DNA of 64,000 nucleotides from Chlorogloeopsis sp. ULAP01 (GTDB lineage: Bacteria; Cyanobacteriota; Cyanobacteriia; Cyanobacteriales; Nostocaceae), in NCBI RefSeq assembly GCF_030381805.1, contig NZ_JAUDRH010000010.1, forward strand, positions 186,001 through 250,000, read 5' to 3'. Each line of letters begins with the position of its first letter. The first letter of the stretch is position 1. Position numbers and translations under genes: made by a program. The notes below the pieces were generated by a model, which was not told the origin of the DNA, did not search any database, and was given only the letters and a program-made list of their open reading frames with translations. Below, piece by piece: positions 7,711 to 16,748 of this stretch.

Positions 7711-10479
7711 ATGAAAGCCGATATCCAACTTACCGAAAACATGCAATCCACCTTCCAACTCCCCGAACTTCTCGCGCCCGCAGGTAATTGGGAATGTGCG
7801 AAAGCCGCCGTAGAAAATGGTGCAGATGCGATTTACTTCGGTTTGGATCGGTTCAACGCACGGATGCGGGCAGAAAATTTTACTGAGGCGGATTTGCCAG
7901 AATTAATGGAGTATTTGCACCGTCGCGGTGTAAAAGGCTATGTCACCCTCAATACGCTCATCTTTCCTCAAGAATTGAGAGAAGCAGAACAATATATCCG
8001 TTCGATTATTGCGGCGGGTGTGGATGCAGTAATTGTCCAGGATATAGGAATTTGTCGTCTCATTCGTCACCTTTGTCCTGATTTTCCCATTCATGCCTCT
8101 ACTCAAATGACTATTACGAGTACCGCAGGTGTGGAATTTGCGGAGGTACTGAGGTGTAATTTAGTTGTTCTTGCCCGTGAATGCTCTTTAAATGAAATCA
8201 ACAAAATTCAAAGTCAATTGGCATATAGGGGAGTATCGCTTCCATTAGAAGTTTTTGTTCACGGGGCGCTGTGTGTTGCTTATTCCGGGCAGTGTCTCAC
8301 GAGTGAAGCACTGGGGGGACGTTCTGCTAACCGGGGCGAGTGTGCTCAAGCTTGCCGGATGCCCTATGAGTTAATCGCAGATGGGGAAACTGTAAATTTG
8401 GGAGATAAAAAATATCTCCTCAGTCCGCAAGATTTGGCAGGGTTAGATGTTTTGCCTAATTTAGTAAAGTCTGGAGTAAGTAGTCTCAAAATTGAAGGGC
8501 GGTTGAAGTCTCCAGAGTATGTTGCTAATGTCACTCGTGTTTATCGGCAAGCGTTGGATCGGGTGATGGTGGAGTTGGAAGAGAACGCGGGAAATAAAAA
8601 GGACACGGGGACGCGGGGACGCGGGGACGCGGGGAATAAAGAGGACACGGGGACGCGGGGACACGGGGACGCGGGGAATAAAGAGGACACGGGGATGCGG
8701 GGACACGGAGACGCCGGAAATGGGAATAAAAGCTTCTCCGCGTCACCGCGTCTTACAGTCTCCGCGTCTTTAGAAGAACACTACAACTTGGAGATGGCTT
8801 TTTCTCGCGGACTTTATACTGGGTGGTTCCGTGGAATTAACAATCAGGAGTTGGTTCACGCCCGTTTTGGTAAAAAGCGTGGTGTTTATCTAGGAGAGGT
8901 GATCCGGATTGGAAATGAACAAGTAACTGTGCGATACTCCGAAGGAGTCGCTTCGCGAACGCAAGTACCAGTGAAGCCGGGTGATGGTGTAGTTTTTGAC
9001 TGCGGGCATCCAGAAGCAAAGGAAGAAGGTGGTCGTATATATGCGATACAAATGAAGGGTAAGGAAGTGGTGCTGACGTTTGGGCGGCGCGATTTGAATT
9101 TGCGGCGGGTGCATATCGGTGATAAGGTTTGGAAAACCAGCGATCCGGAACTTGATAAGCAATTACGTCAGAGTTTTGCTGGGGATACACCAAAATTTCA
9201 ACGTCCTATTCATTTCGAAGTGCATGGGGAAGTTGGGCAGAATTTAGTTGCGATCGCTCGTGATGAAATTGGTCACGTTGTTCAAGTAGAATCTTCAATG
9301 CCACTGGTAGAAGCGCATACCAAACCCCTGACTGGAGAACGTTTGCAGGAACAATTTAGTCGTCTCGGTAATACTCCTTTGTGTTTGGGCAATTTGTCAA
9401 ATCACTTAAATGGAAATGTAATGTTGCCCGTGAGTGAGTTAAACCGAATCCGGCGGGAAATTGTCACGCGGTTGGAAGAATTGCGAAGTCAACCTCAACG
9501 CTGGCAAATAAATCCCAATGCTTATCTTTCCGATTTACTTCCCTCTCCATCTCCCCATCTTCCCATCTCCCCGTCTCTGATAGTGCTGGTACGCAACCTC
9601 CAGCAACTACAAGCTGTACTCCAAACAGAAATTGAGACAATTTATTGTGAATTTGAAGATCCTCTGAAGTATTGCAAGGCGGTGCAGATGGTACGGCAGC
9701 GAAGAGATGAAGAGACGCGGAGACAAAAAGACGCGGTGACGCGGAGAGGGGTAAACTCTTCGTGTCAGCAAAGTTCCCCCACTCCTACAATCTGGGTTGC
9801 GCCTCCCCGCATTACTAAACCAGGAGAAAACTGGATTTTGCAGCAGGTGCGTTCCTCTGAGGCGGATGGGTATTTGGTGCGGAATTACGATCACTTGCAG
9901 TTCTTTGCCGAAGCTCGTTGCATTGGAGATTTTTCTCTCAATGTTGCTAATCCCTTAACAGCAAATTTCTTGAAAAATCACTTTGGTTTGGAACGCCTAA
10001 CGGCATCCTACGATTTGAACATTAACCAATTGGAAGATTTGCTGAAGAGTTCTCCTCCTGACTGGTTTGAGGTGACAATTCATCAGCATATGCCGATGTT
10101 TCATATGGAACATTGTGTATTTTGTGCTTTTCTATCTACAGGGACGGATTTTCGCAACTGTGGACGCCCATGCGAAAAACATGAGGTAAAATTACGTGAC
10201 CGAGTCGGTACAGAACATATCCTTCATGCTGATGCTGGTTGTCGAAATACAGTCTTTAATGGCACAGCCCAAACTGGAGCCGAATACGTACAGCGTCTAG
10301 TAGAGCTTGGATTGCGCCATTTCCGAATTGAATTTTTGAATGAGACTCCTGAGCAGGTGACTCAAACGATACATCGATACCAGCAATTACTGCAAGGCGA
10401 GATTACAGGTTCTCGGCTGTGGCGCGATTTGAAGTTGCAAAATCAATTAGGGGTGACTCGCGGTTCTGTTACTAATTAG
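7711..10479 (+). CDS. rlhA: U32 family protein, RlhA-like (23S rRNA hydroxylation), with low-complexity insertions
   Basis: A 922-residue U32-family protein. The N-terminus LPELLAPAGNWECAKAAVENGADAIYFG and the Cys-rich block CLTSEALGGRSANRGECAQACRMPY match the U32 core. A second Cys-rich block, CVFCAFLSTGTDFRNCGRPCEKHE, lies near residue 820. The E. coli homologue RlhA makes 5-hydroxycytidine in 23S rRNA, and the same role is inferred here. Three in-frame segments look foreign: about residues 293-338 (repeats of GNKEDTGTRGHGDA), about 611-623 (proline/serine-rich) and about 665-690 (RRDEETRRQKDAVTRR). All three are translations of the strain's intergenic low-complexity DNA. The start could also be the ATG at 7741. 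Confidence 0.88.
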   Translation: MKADIQLTENMQSTFQLPELLAPAGNWECAKAAVENGADAIYFGLDRFNARMRAENFTEADLPELMEYLHRRGVKGYVTLNTLIFPQELREAEQYIRSIIAAGVDAVIVQDIGICRLIRHLCPDFPIHASTQMTITSTAGVEFAEVLRCNLVVLARECSLNEINKIQSQLAYRGVSLPLEVFVHGALCVAYSGQCLTSEALGGRSANRGECAQACRMPYELIADGETVNLGDKKYLLSPQDLAGLDVLPNLVKSGVSSLKIEGRLKSPEYVANVTRVYRQALDRVMVELEENAGNKKDTGTRGRGDAGNKEDTGTRGHGDAGNKEDTGMRGHGDAGNGNKSFSASPRLTVSASLEEHYNLEMAFSRGLYTGWFRGINNQELVHARFGKKRGVYLGEVIRIGNEQVTVRYSEGVASRTQVPVKPGDGVVFDCGHPEAKEEGGRIYAIQMKGKEVVLTFGRRDLNLRRVHIGDKVWKTSDPELDKQLRQSFAGDTPKFQRPIHFEVHGEVGQNLVAIARDEIGHVVQVESSMPLVEAHTKPLTGERLQEQFSRLGNTPLCLGNLSNHLNGNVMLPVSELNRIRREIVTRLEELRSQPQRWQINPNAYLSDLLPSPSPHLPISPSLIVLVRNLQQLQAVLQTEIETIYCEFEDPLKYCKAVQMVRQRRDEETRRQKDAVTRRGVNSSCQQSSPTPTIWVAPPRITKPGENWILQQVRSSEADGYLVRNYDHLQFFAEARCIGDFSLNVANPLTANFLKNHFGLERLTASYDLNINQLEDLLKSSPPDWFEVTIHQHMPMFHMEHCVFCAFLSTGTDFRNCGRPCEKHEVKLRDRVGTEHILHADAGCRNTVFNGTAQTGAEYVQRLVELGLRHFRIEFLNETPEQVTQTIHRYQQLLQGEITGSRLWRDLKLQNQLGVTRGSVTN
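8589..8725 (+). repeat. 42-bp tandem repeat inside the rlhA-like gene
   Basis: Units starting with GGGAATAAAGAGGACACGGG begin at about 8589, 8631 and 8673, a 42-bp period, followed by a decayed partial copy. The interior is made of GGGACGC / GGGACAC steps. Since 42 is 14 codons, the reading frame is kept. The same GGGACGCGGGGAC-type DNA is common between genes here, for example near 44727-44772. Confidence 0.9.
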
Positions 10480-10605
10480 AAAGGCAGAGGGCAGAGAGCA
10501 GCGCGCCCTTGCAGGTTAAGCGCGTTGTAGCGACTGCCCAGAGGCAGTGGGCAGAAGGAATTAGGTACTAAGGGTTTTTATATTGGTTTACGCATTTCAC
10601 TAGGG
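10480..10605. repeat. Intergenic dispersed repeat fragment
   Basis: After the U32 gene this stretch contains GCGCCCTTGCAGGTTAAGCG (about 10503-10522), which recurs with one change near 51571-51590. It is followed by CTGCCC...GGGCAG inverted pieces that may help end transcription. No gene is seen. Confidence 0.6.
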
Positions 10606-11787
10606 TTATTGTAAGGAGGAGTTTACGATCGCCACATTTTCAATCGAGTTACCAACTAACACACGCTCTGTACACCCATCGGGATCAATTACGTAAATGG
10701 CGCTGCCGTTGGTATAGACAATTGTGCCGTCTTCTCCTAAGTCAAAGGATAAAACTCCTTCTGCGATGACTTCGGCTACACCATTGGTTAATTGTCGTAC
10801 CAACTGCCACGATCGCGGCACCCAAGCAGGGGCATCTTTTTCGTCAAATTTGTTATCTCTCATCGTTTCGGGAGTAAGGAACTCACCCCAAACTTTCATT
10901 TGCTGTTTGCGATCAAGAGATTTTCGCGTGCCTGCTGCCATTAAAGGTTTACCTGTATAAATTTGGGTAAAAAAGTTCAACCATTGAAAAATTGCATAGG
11001 CAAGCCGGAAAGGTATGAGCAAAATTTCCCGCAACAATCGCAGCAAGTTCACCTGTTGTTTGGGACGGAAGGGGCGACGAATATAATATAGTGTGCCGTC
11101 AACCTTCATGCGCGGCCCCAAGAAATCATATTTACGATCGCCTACTAAGGTGGTGATGTCTTTTTGATCGCAATCTAGTTTTTCGATTGTGAAAGGAGCG
11201 CGATCACATACGAATCCCTGGCTATTGCGTCCAATTCCTGCGGACTGAAATACCAAAGCCTTTGTTTTTCCAGGAATCCAGGATGGTGCCAAGTCAATAG
11301 AGTCTCCTTCTGTCACTTCATGGGGACGAGAACCGTTTTTAGCCATCATGGCGATGTTAGCAATGCCACTGCGATGAAGAGTCGTACAAGCAATCAGTTC
11401 ATGTTCAAAATGAAAACTTAAATATCCGACTTGAAAATCAGCGTTATGAAACAGGCGTTGTTCATGCTCGCATCCAGGCTCAAGCGTAAAAATGCCACCT
11501 ACATCTCCTGCCTCTAGTGCATAGAGCAACTTACCCTTTTCTCCTTGGCAAAGGCTATTGATGACTACATTCAGCTTTGCTTCAGGTTGTTGCTGCATTT
11601 GCTCCACAACCCCGGGAGGCAACATCATTTCCATTAATCCTCGATTTTTCCATGCTTTGCGTCGCTGAGTTTGTAGCGATCGCTGTTGAACTGATTGCCC
11701 AAACTGGCTTTCAAATTCGCGAACGGGTGCTTGAGGATATTTCAGATACAGTTTGCCTTGAGCCAGATACGCAATACTAAGATTCAT
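10606..11787 (-). CDS. Conserved hypothetical protein, beta-propeller-like
   Basis: A 393-residue protein if translation begins at ATG 11787 (MNLSIAYLAQGKLYLKYP), which I prefer to an ATG 48 bp upstream that lies in poorly conserved-looking sequence. The sequence is rich in short beta-strand patterns ending in repeats such as DGTIVYTNGSAIYVIDPDG, suggesting a WD40/TolB-like propeller. A central hydrophobic stretch (LLRLLREILLIPFRLAYAIF, about residues 240-260) could contact a membrane. No signal peptide is evident. Function unknown. It is divergent from the TPR gene across a repeat array. Confidence 0.75.
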   Translation of the reverse strand: MNLSIAYLAQGKLYLKYPQAPVREFESQFGQSVQQRSLQTQRRKAWKNRGLMEMMLPPGVVEQMQQQPEAKLNVVINSLCQGEKGKLLYALEAGDVGGIFTLEPGCEHEQRLFHNADFQVGYLSFHFEHELIACTTLHRSGIANIAMMAKNGSRPHEVTEGDSIDLAPSWIPGKTKALVFQSAGIGRNSQGFVCDRAPFTIEKLDCDQKDITTLVGDRKYDFLGPRMKVDGTLYYIRRPFRPKQQVNLLRLLREILLIPFRLAYAIFQWLNFFTQIYTGKPLMAAGTRKSLDRKQQMKVWGEFLTPETMRDNKFDEKDAPAWVPRSWQLVRQLTNGVAEVIAEGVLSFDLGEDGTIVYTNGSAIYVIDPDGCTERVLVGNSIENVAIVNSSLQ

Positions 11788-11840
11788 TGCTGGAATTCCG
11801 ATTTTTGTACTTAGTATTCCCAAAAACATACACATTCTTA

Positions 11841-12118
11841 GGGACTAGGGACTCGGTACTAGGGACTAGGAATAAAGAAATCTTAATACCCAATCACGCC
11901 AGTCCATACCCTCCGGGAAGCCGCCCGAAGGGCGTCTACAACGGGGGAAACCCCCGCACGTGGCTGGCTCCCCAATACCTAATCACCAGTACCCAGTACC
12001 CAATCACCAGTACCCAGTACCTAATCCCCAGTACCCAGTACCTAATCACCAGTACCCAGTACCCAATCACCAGTACCCAATACCTAACCCCCAGTACCCA
12101 GTACCCAATACCTAACCC
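11841..12118. repeat. Low-complexity repeat array A (CCAGTACCCAATCA type) with nested element
   Basis: It begins with GGGACTAGGG steps and continues with AAGAAATCTTAATACC (11875-11890). A roughly 65-bp element follows (about 11900-11967, with GGGCGTCTACAACGGGGG), then many CAGTACCCAGTACC / TAATCACC steps to 12118. A related array in the opposite orientation lies at 15581-15764. The array fills the region between two divergently oriented genes, so it sits where their promoters should be. Confidence 0.85.
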
Positions 12119-12245
12119 GCATTTTGCGACTTTGCGCAACACCCTAAAGAAAGGTTTTAGATTTGCAATAAAAATCAATTAGGAATTTGGCTATGAAGTT
12201 ATGTTATTGTTTTGTGAATCGGAAAAATAAATTTCATCCTAAGGT

Positions 12246-13190
12246 ATGATGCCAAACTCCTTTAAACTCACCCTAAATGTGGAGGCAGAATTTTTTTTCC
12301 AGCAAGGGTTGCGAAGGAATAACGTCCAAAAGTTTGAAGCGGCGATCGCTAGCTTTGATAAAGCACTCAGATGTAAGCCAGATTATCCGGAAGCCTTATT
12401 TCAAAAAGGTTTTGCTCTCGGTTCCTTAGGTCGTCACAAAGATGCGATCGCTTGTTTTGACGAAACTATCAAATTACGTACCGATGACTGTTGGGTTTGG
12501 CACAACCGAGCGATAGCTCTAGGAAAGTTAGAACGCCACCTAGATGCTCTCAATAGCTTTGAGCGAGCGATTGAATTTAACCCCAATGCTGCTACTGCTT
12601 GGCATAATCGCGGTCTCACCTTGTGCGATTTGGGACTATATGAAAAGGCGATCGCTAGTTTTGAGCGCACCTTGAAATTGCAAGCCGATGCCTATTGGGC
12701 ATGGAACAACAGAGGTAATGCTCTTAGACAACTGAAGCGCTACGAAGAGGCTCTCAATAGCTACGATCGCGCCATTGAGTTCTTCGTGAATAACGTGTTG
12801 GCTTGGCATAATCGAGGCGTAACGTTGAATGAGTGGGGGCGTTATCACAAAGCCATTGCCAGCTTCGATCGTGCCTTAACAATTCAACCCAACCATCACA
12901 AAGCTCTACTAAACCGAGGTTTGTCTTGGGAAAAATTAGGGTATTACGAAGATGCGATGAAAGACTACAACCAAGCAGCAGAGTTACAACCCAAAGATCC
13001 TGTCGTCTGGTACAGCAAAGCTCGCTGTTATGCCTCACAGAACAATATCGCAGCAGCAATTGAGAACCTACAACAAGCAATTAACCTTAGTCCAGAAACA
13101 TACCTACCAATCGTCGCCAATAACTCAGACTTTGACAGAATCCGCTCTGATGAACGCTTTCAAGCTTTAATCCAAGAGCAAAAATATTAG
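12246..13190 (+). CDS. Tetratricopeptide repeat (TPR) protein
   Basis: A 314-residue protein made almost entirely of 34-residue TPR units, about eight in number. The recurring pattern is AWHNRG-LG-YEKAIASFDRAL-P, visible for example at TAWHNRGLTLCDLGLYEKAI. Such superhelices mediate protein-protein contacts; no partner can be named. A second ATG at 12249 has better spacing to the AAGG at 12241-12244 and may be the true start. No signal peptide or membrane segment is seen, so it is probably cytoplasmic. The nearest downstream gene is convergent. Confidence 0.9.
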   Translation: MMPNSFKLTLNVEAEFFFQQGLRRNNVQKFEAAIASFDKALRCKPDYPEALFQKGFALGSLGRHKDAIACFDETIKLRTDDCWVWHNRAIALGKLERHLDALNSFERAIEFNPNAATAWHNRGLTLCDLGLYEKAIASFERTLKLQADAYWAWNNRGNALRQLKRYEEALNSYDRAIEFFVNNVLAWHNRGVTLNEWGRYHKAIASFDRALTIQPNHHKALLNRGLSWEKLGYYEDAMKDYNQAAELQPKDPVVWYSKARCYASQNNIAAAIENLQQAINLSPETYLPIVANNSDFDRIRSDERFQALIQEQKY

Positions 13191-13645
13191 AGGTGTTGCG
13201 ATCGTGTGAGGAGAATAACCTACAAACATCTAATTCAGGAGCAAAGCCAGAGGAACTGGGGGATAATTTAGAATATTTCTCTTGTTATATTCCCCCCACT
13301 TCCTGATTAAAATTCTTACAAAAATATGAAATATTTTATGTTACCTTAACCCCAGCTAATCACTTCATCGTTAGAATCTCTCCGCATCAACCTAATACAC
13401 TATAATCTGGCTCAAGTTCTCGCATCCTATTTGCGATCACCTCATCCTTTCTTTTCCAACCGCAAGTAGAATATTTATCAAAATAATTGAATTGTAAGCA
13501 CAATTTAACCAACCTGACGACGATGCCCACGCGATCGCTCCAATTTGAGTTGGCGATCAGCCCACAGGCTCAAGCCTGGGGCTATACAAACAAAGCCTGC
13601 CAGAAACAGGCTTCGTTTGTGTAGCCGCACCCTTTAAGGTGACGA
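13191..13645. other. Intergenic region between convergent TPR and transketolase-like genes
   Basis: At about 13252-13304 an imperfect inverted repeat (GGAACTGGGGG ... CCCCCCACTTCC) may terminate the TPR gene. At 13559-13620 two compact hairpins follow. The middle is AT-rich and shows no gene. Confidence 0.5.
13559..13620 (-). terminator. Paired hairpins 3' of the transketolase-like gene
   Basis: The first is AGCCCACAGGCT-CA-AGCCTGGGGCT (13559-13583). The second has arms ACAAACAAAGCCTG (13586-13599) and CAGGCTTCGTTTGT (13607-13620), with one mismatch and a 7-nt loop. They lie 26 bp beyond the stop codon of the minus-strand gene. There is no clean U tract, so they could equally be dispersed palindromic repeats. 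Confidence 0.5.
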
Positions 13646-15559
13646 CTATTTAACTAACTCCTTGACTTTATTCATAATGCTCACTGGATCTATGCCTTGA
13701 TGGGGGAATTGTTCCCACAAACCGCCGCAACCTTCGTGATGAGTGCCAAGATAAGCATATTTGGGAGTATAATCGCGCTCTAACAGCCAGGAACCAAAAC
13801 GGCTACCCAATCCGGTGCGACGGTTAAAGGATTCTACTACCAAAGCGAAGGGAGCGTTACCAATTTTAGCCATCATTTCTTCATCGATAACGTTCAGGGT
13901 TGATTTATTAATCAAACCGACATCTAACCCTTCTTGCTTGAGACGCTCTACAGCATCAAGGGCGCGATAAAGAGCATCGCCAAAGCTGATGATGTAGCCT
14001 TGCGTTCCCTCTCTAACCACCTCATCTTTACCGGGAACAAATTTGTAGCTGCTACCAAACAAGTCATTATTATTACTGTCCTTGATATTGGGTACCTTGG
14101 AACGAGTGGAGAAAATAAACCGCAGCCCAGGCTCAAAGAATACAGCTTCCACACAGGCTTTCATCTGATTCACATCAGCTGGAAAGTACAGACGTGTTTC
14201 GTAGCCATCATCCAAGCCATTGTCAGCGAACATATTATTTAAACCGAAGTGGCAGGTGTTATCTGCCATGTCATCTATACCCGCATGAGAAAAGTGGCAA
14301 AGTACATTCGAGTAGTTCAGCCGTGCCATCGTAATTTCTGAGATGCACATTTCCAAGAAAGCGCTGAAGGTTGCGAAAATACCTTGTTTTCCTTCCTCCA
14401 TTCCAAATCCGGCAGCAGCAGAGAAGTTACCTCGCTCCATAATGCCGGAGGGAACAAAAATTTCTGGGTAGGCATCGTGAATCTTCTTTAAACCACAAGA
14501 GCCTTCCAAATCGCTATCGATCACCATGACTTTTTGCTTGCGCTCTGTTTCGCTCATGCGACTCAGCACGGCAACTACTGCTTCACCAAACACATTGCGG
14601 TTAGCACCCCATTCGTTACCTGAACCGAGGAAAGTATAGGTTTGTTTGGGTTTGGTAATACTCTTGAGGTGTTCGACAGCAGCCGTCTGTCCGCGAGATT
14701 CCAGATATTTAATTGCCAAATCTACCGAAATCACGTCATGTCCGTGATTGGAGCCTTCTAAGCCTTCAATACCGGGACACATGGGACGTTTGTTGATTAT
14801 AGCGATCGGCCCTGGAGTAGTCACTGCTTCGCACAGACGGCTATATAAATCATCTAAGTCTTCCCCATCTCCCTCTAGTACCTTCAAACCGTGCCCTTGT
14901 AAGGTTTTAGCAACGCTGAAACCGGGCAGGTATTTAGAAGGATGTCCGGCGATCGTCACGTCATTATCGTCAATAATTAACTTGACGTTGAGATACTGAG
15001 CAACAGCCAAGCGCGCTGCTTCGGCGTCGTTACCTTCCTGCTGAGAACCGTCAGAACCAAGACAGAAAACTACTTTGCCTGGATTTGCCATTGCCACGCC
15101 ATTGACATACGGCCACATATGCCCCAACCGCCCAGAGCTAAATTTTACACCAGGAGTTAGTCCCAATTCGGGATGTCCCGGTAAGGTTGAGTGTGCTTCG
15201 CGATAACGCAGGAGTTGCTCGGGTGGTAAATTTCCATGCAGGGCTGCCATTAAGTACTGAGTTGCTACTCGATGTCCTGCCTCATCGAAGAAAATTGGTA
15301 CAAACTGATCTGATGCTCCTCGAAAAAATGCGTCGAGAATCATCACCTCTGGTACTGTGTCATAAGGGCCACCAGTATGACCACCTACTCCTTTAGCTGC
15401 CCCAGTCGCTGTGAAGAAAACGATCGCATCACGGCAAAGTTGAATGTTTGCTTTGAGGATCTCTCTTTGCTCAGTCTTCAGAGTCGCATTCGCCGGATTA
15501 AGTGCCAGAGGTTTGTAAGCACCGAGTTCTATGGGAAATTTGATGTCAGTAAAAGTCAT
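13646..15559 (-). CDS. Transketolase-like thiamine-diphosphate enzyme
   Basis: A 637-residue protein with transketolase architecture. The N-terminal TPP-binding region has GGHTGGPYD (residue ~60), a GSDGSQQEGNDAE motif near 168 and IIDDNDVTIAG near 195-205. A pyrimidine-binding domain (EGSCGLKKIHDAYPEIF, ERGNFSAAAGFGMEEG) and a C-terminal domain follow. It differs clearly from housekeeping TktA in the substrate-channel motifs, so it may act on a particular sugar phosphate; this is inference. An AAGGA Shine-Dalgarno sequence about 8 nt upstream supports the start. It is divergent from a DeoR-family regulator, a typical arrangement for a sugar-controlled gene. Confidence 0.85.
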   Translation of the reverse strand: MTFTDIKFPIELGAYKPLALNPANATLKTEQREILKANIQLCRDAIVFFTATGAAKGVGGHTGGPYDTVPEVMILDAFFRGASDQFVPIFFDEAGHRVATQYLMAALHGNLPPEQLLRYREAHSTLPGHPELGLTPGVKFSSGRLGHMWPYVNGVAMANPGKVVFCLGSDGSQQEGNDAEAARLAVAQYLNVKLIIDDNDVTIAGHPSKYLPGFSVAKTLQGHGLKVLEGDGEDLDDLYSRLCEAVTTPGPIAIINKRPMCPGIEGLEGSNHGHDVISVDLAIKYLESRGQTAAVEHLKSITKPKQTYTFLGSGNEWGANRNVFGEAVVAVLSRMSETERKQKVMVIDSDLEGSCGLKKIHDAYPEIFVPSGIMERGNFSAAAGFGMEEGKQGIFATFSAFLEMCISEITMARLNYSNVLCHFSHAGIDDMADNTCHFGLNNMFADNGLDDGYETRLYFPADVNQMKACVEAVFFEPGLRFIFSTRSKVPNIKDSNNNDLFGSSYKFVPGKDEVVREGTQGYIISFGDALYRALDAVERLKQEGLDVGLINKSTLNVIDEEMMAKIGNAPFALVVESFNRRTGLGSRFGSWLLERDYTPKYAYLGTHHEGCGGLWEQFPHQGIDPVSIMNKVKELVK

Positions 15560-15580
15560 GACTTAATTCCTTGGGAAAGA

Positions 15581-15764
15581 GGGTACTGGTGATTGGGTAC
15601 TGGTGATTGGTGATTGGGTACTGGGTACTGGTGATTAGGTATTGGGGATTGGGGATTGGTGATTGGGTATGAGGGATGGGGTATTAAGATTTCTTGATTC
15701 TTAGTCCCTAGTCCCTAGTCCCCAGTCCCTAGTCCCTAGTCCCCAGTCCCTAGCCCCTAGTCCC
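15581..15764. repeat. Low-complexity repeat array B (inverse of array A)
   Basis: It runs GGTACTGGTGATTGGGTACT... then GGTATTAAGATTTCTT (15680-15695), then TAGTCCCTAGTCCC steps. Read on the other strand it matches the order and core of the array at 11841-12118, but without the nested roughly 65-bp element. It occupies the space between the divergent transketolase-like and DeoR genes. Confidence 0.85.
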
Positions 15765-15841
15765 TTTTACTTCCCCTATGCACGAATGTGCTTGAATTAT
15801 TTAAAAGTAATCCCAAATATGCAAAAACCTGCACGCCTATG

Positions 15842-15876
15842 AGTATAAACTCACAAAATAAGTATAAACTCACAAA
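15842..15876 (+). promoter_or_regulatory. Direct repeat upstream of the DeoR gene, possible operator
   Basis: AGTATAAACTCACAAA occurs at 15842-15857 and again at 15861-15876, a 19-bp period of about two helical turns. It lies 45 bp before the preferred DeoR start and in the shared divergent promoter region. DeoR proteins often bind such spaced repeats; binding here is inference. Confidence 0.45.
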
Positions 15877-15920
15877 CGTGCAATTTCAAGATGAAATGTG
15901 CAACTTCAGGAAAACTAGTC

Positions 15921-16694
15921 ATGCTAACTGCGGAGCGACGACAATTAATCTTAAATATTCTTCATCGTGATAAAAAGGTGCTTTCATCGGAACTTAGTAC
16001 AGTTCTTAAGGTTTCCGAAGATACAATTCGTCGGGATCTGCGGGAACTAGCTGAATCTGGTTTATTGCAGCGCGTGCATGGAGGAGCGCTACTGGCTTCT
16101 CCTGCGATCGCCAGTTATGCTGATCGCCAAAAACAAGCACCCAAAGAAAAAGAAGCGATCGCTCGTGCAGCAGCAAAATTGGTTTGTCCTGGGCAAGTGG
16201 TAATTTTAGATGGGGGTACAACAACGCTCCAAGTAGCTCGTCATTTGCCTTTAGATTTGCAAGCAACAGTAGTCACAAATAGCCCTCCAATTGCCATTGC
16301 CCTAGCAGAGCATCCCAACATTAAAGTTGTGATGCTGGGCGGACAACTCTACAAAAAAGCCTTAGTAAATGTGGGTGCTGCGACAATTGAATCATTACGC
16401 ATGATTCGTGCAGATTTGTGCATGCTAGGGGTGTGCAGTCTACATCCAGAAATTGGAATTAGTGTGCAGAACTTAGACGAAGCCCACGTCAAACGAGCAA
16501 TGATTGCTGGAGCAGCAGAGGTAGTTGGATTAGCAACAGCACAAAAGTTAGATACTGCTGCTCCGTATGTCGTGGAGTCAATTCATGCACTCACTTATCT
16601 TGTCACTGCACCGATAGTATCTGATGAAATGCTAGTTGCTTACAAAGCTTTGGGTTTAACAATTATTCGCGACGCTCTTAACCCTACAGCCTAG
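15921..16694 (+). CDS. DeoR/GlpR-family transcriptional regulator
   Basis: A 257-residue regulator. The N-terminal DeoR winged helix-turn-helix is clear (MLTAERRQLILNILHRDKKV, then LKVSEDTIRRDLRELAESG and LLQRVHGGAL). It is followed by the sugar-phosphate isomerase-like sensor domain with DGGTTTLQVARHLP and TNSPPIAIALAEHPNIKVVMLGG. I chose ATG 15921, preceded by AGGAAA, rather than an ATG 30 bp upstream. It probably represses the divergent transketolase-like gene and itself, responding to a phosphorylated sugar; the ligand is unknown. Confidence 0.9.
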   Translation: MLTAERRQLILNILHRDKKVLSSELSTVLKVSEDTIRRDLRELAESGLLQRVHGGALLASPAIASYADRQKQAPKEKEAIARAAAKLVCPGQVVILDGGTTTLQVARHLPLDLQATVVTNSPPIAIALAEHPNIKVVMLGGQLYKKALVNVGAATIESLRMIRADLCMLGVCSLHPEIGISVQNLDEAHVKRAMIAGAAEVVGLATAQKLDTAAPYVVESIHALTYLVTAPIVSDEMLVAYKALGLTIIRDALNPTA

Positions 16695-16748
16695 AAAAGA
16701 GGAGGGGGACAAGAAAGCACCAGGAGCAGAGGAGAACAACCAACTACT

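Noticed and set aside
8461..8746. Minus-strand frames rich in SPRPRVLFIPRV repeats
   Set aside because: They are the opposite strand of the 42-bp repeat inside the RlhA-like gene.
11787..12182. Frames of 80-131 codons across the low-complexity array
   Set aside because: They are made of CAGTACCCAATC-type repeats (YPITSTQY pattern) with no gene features.
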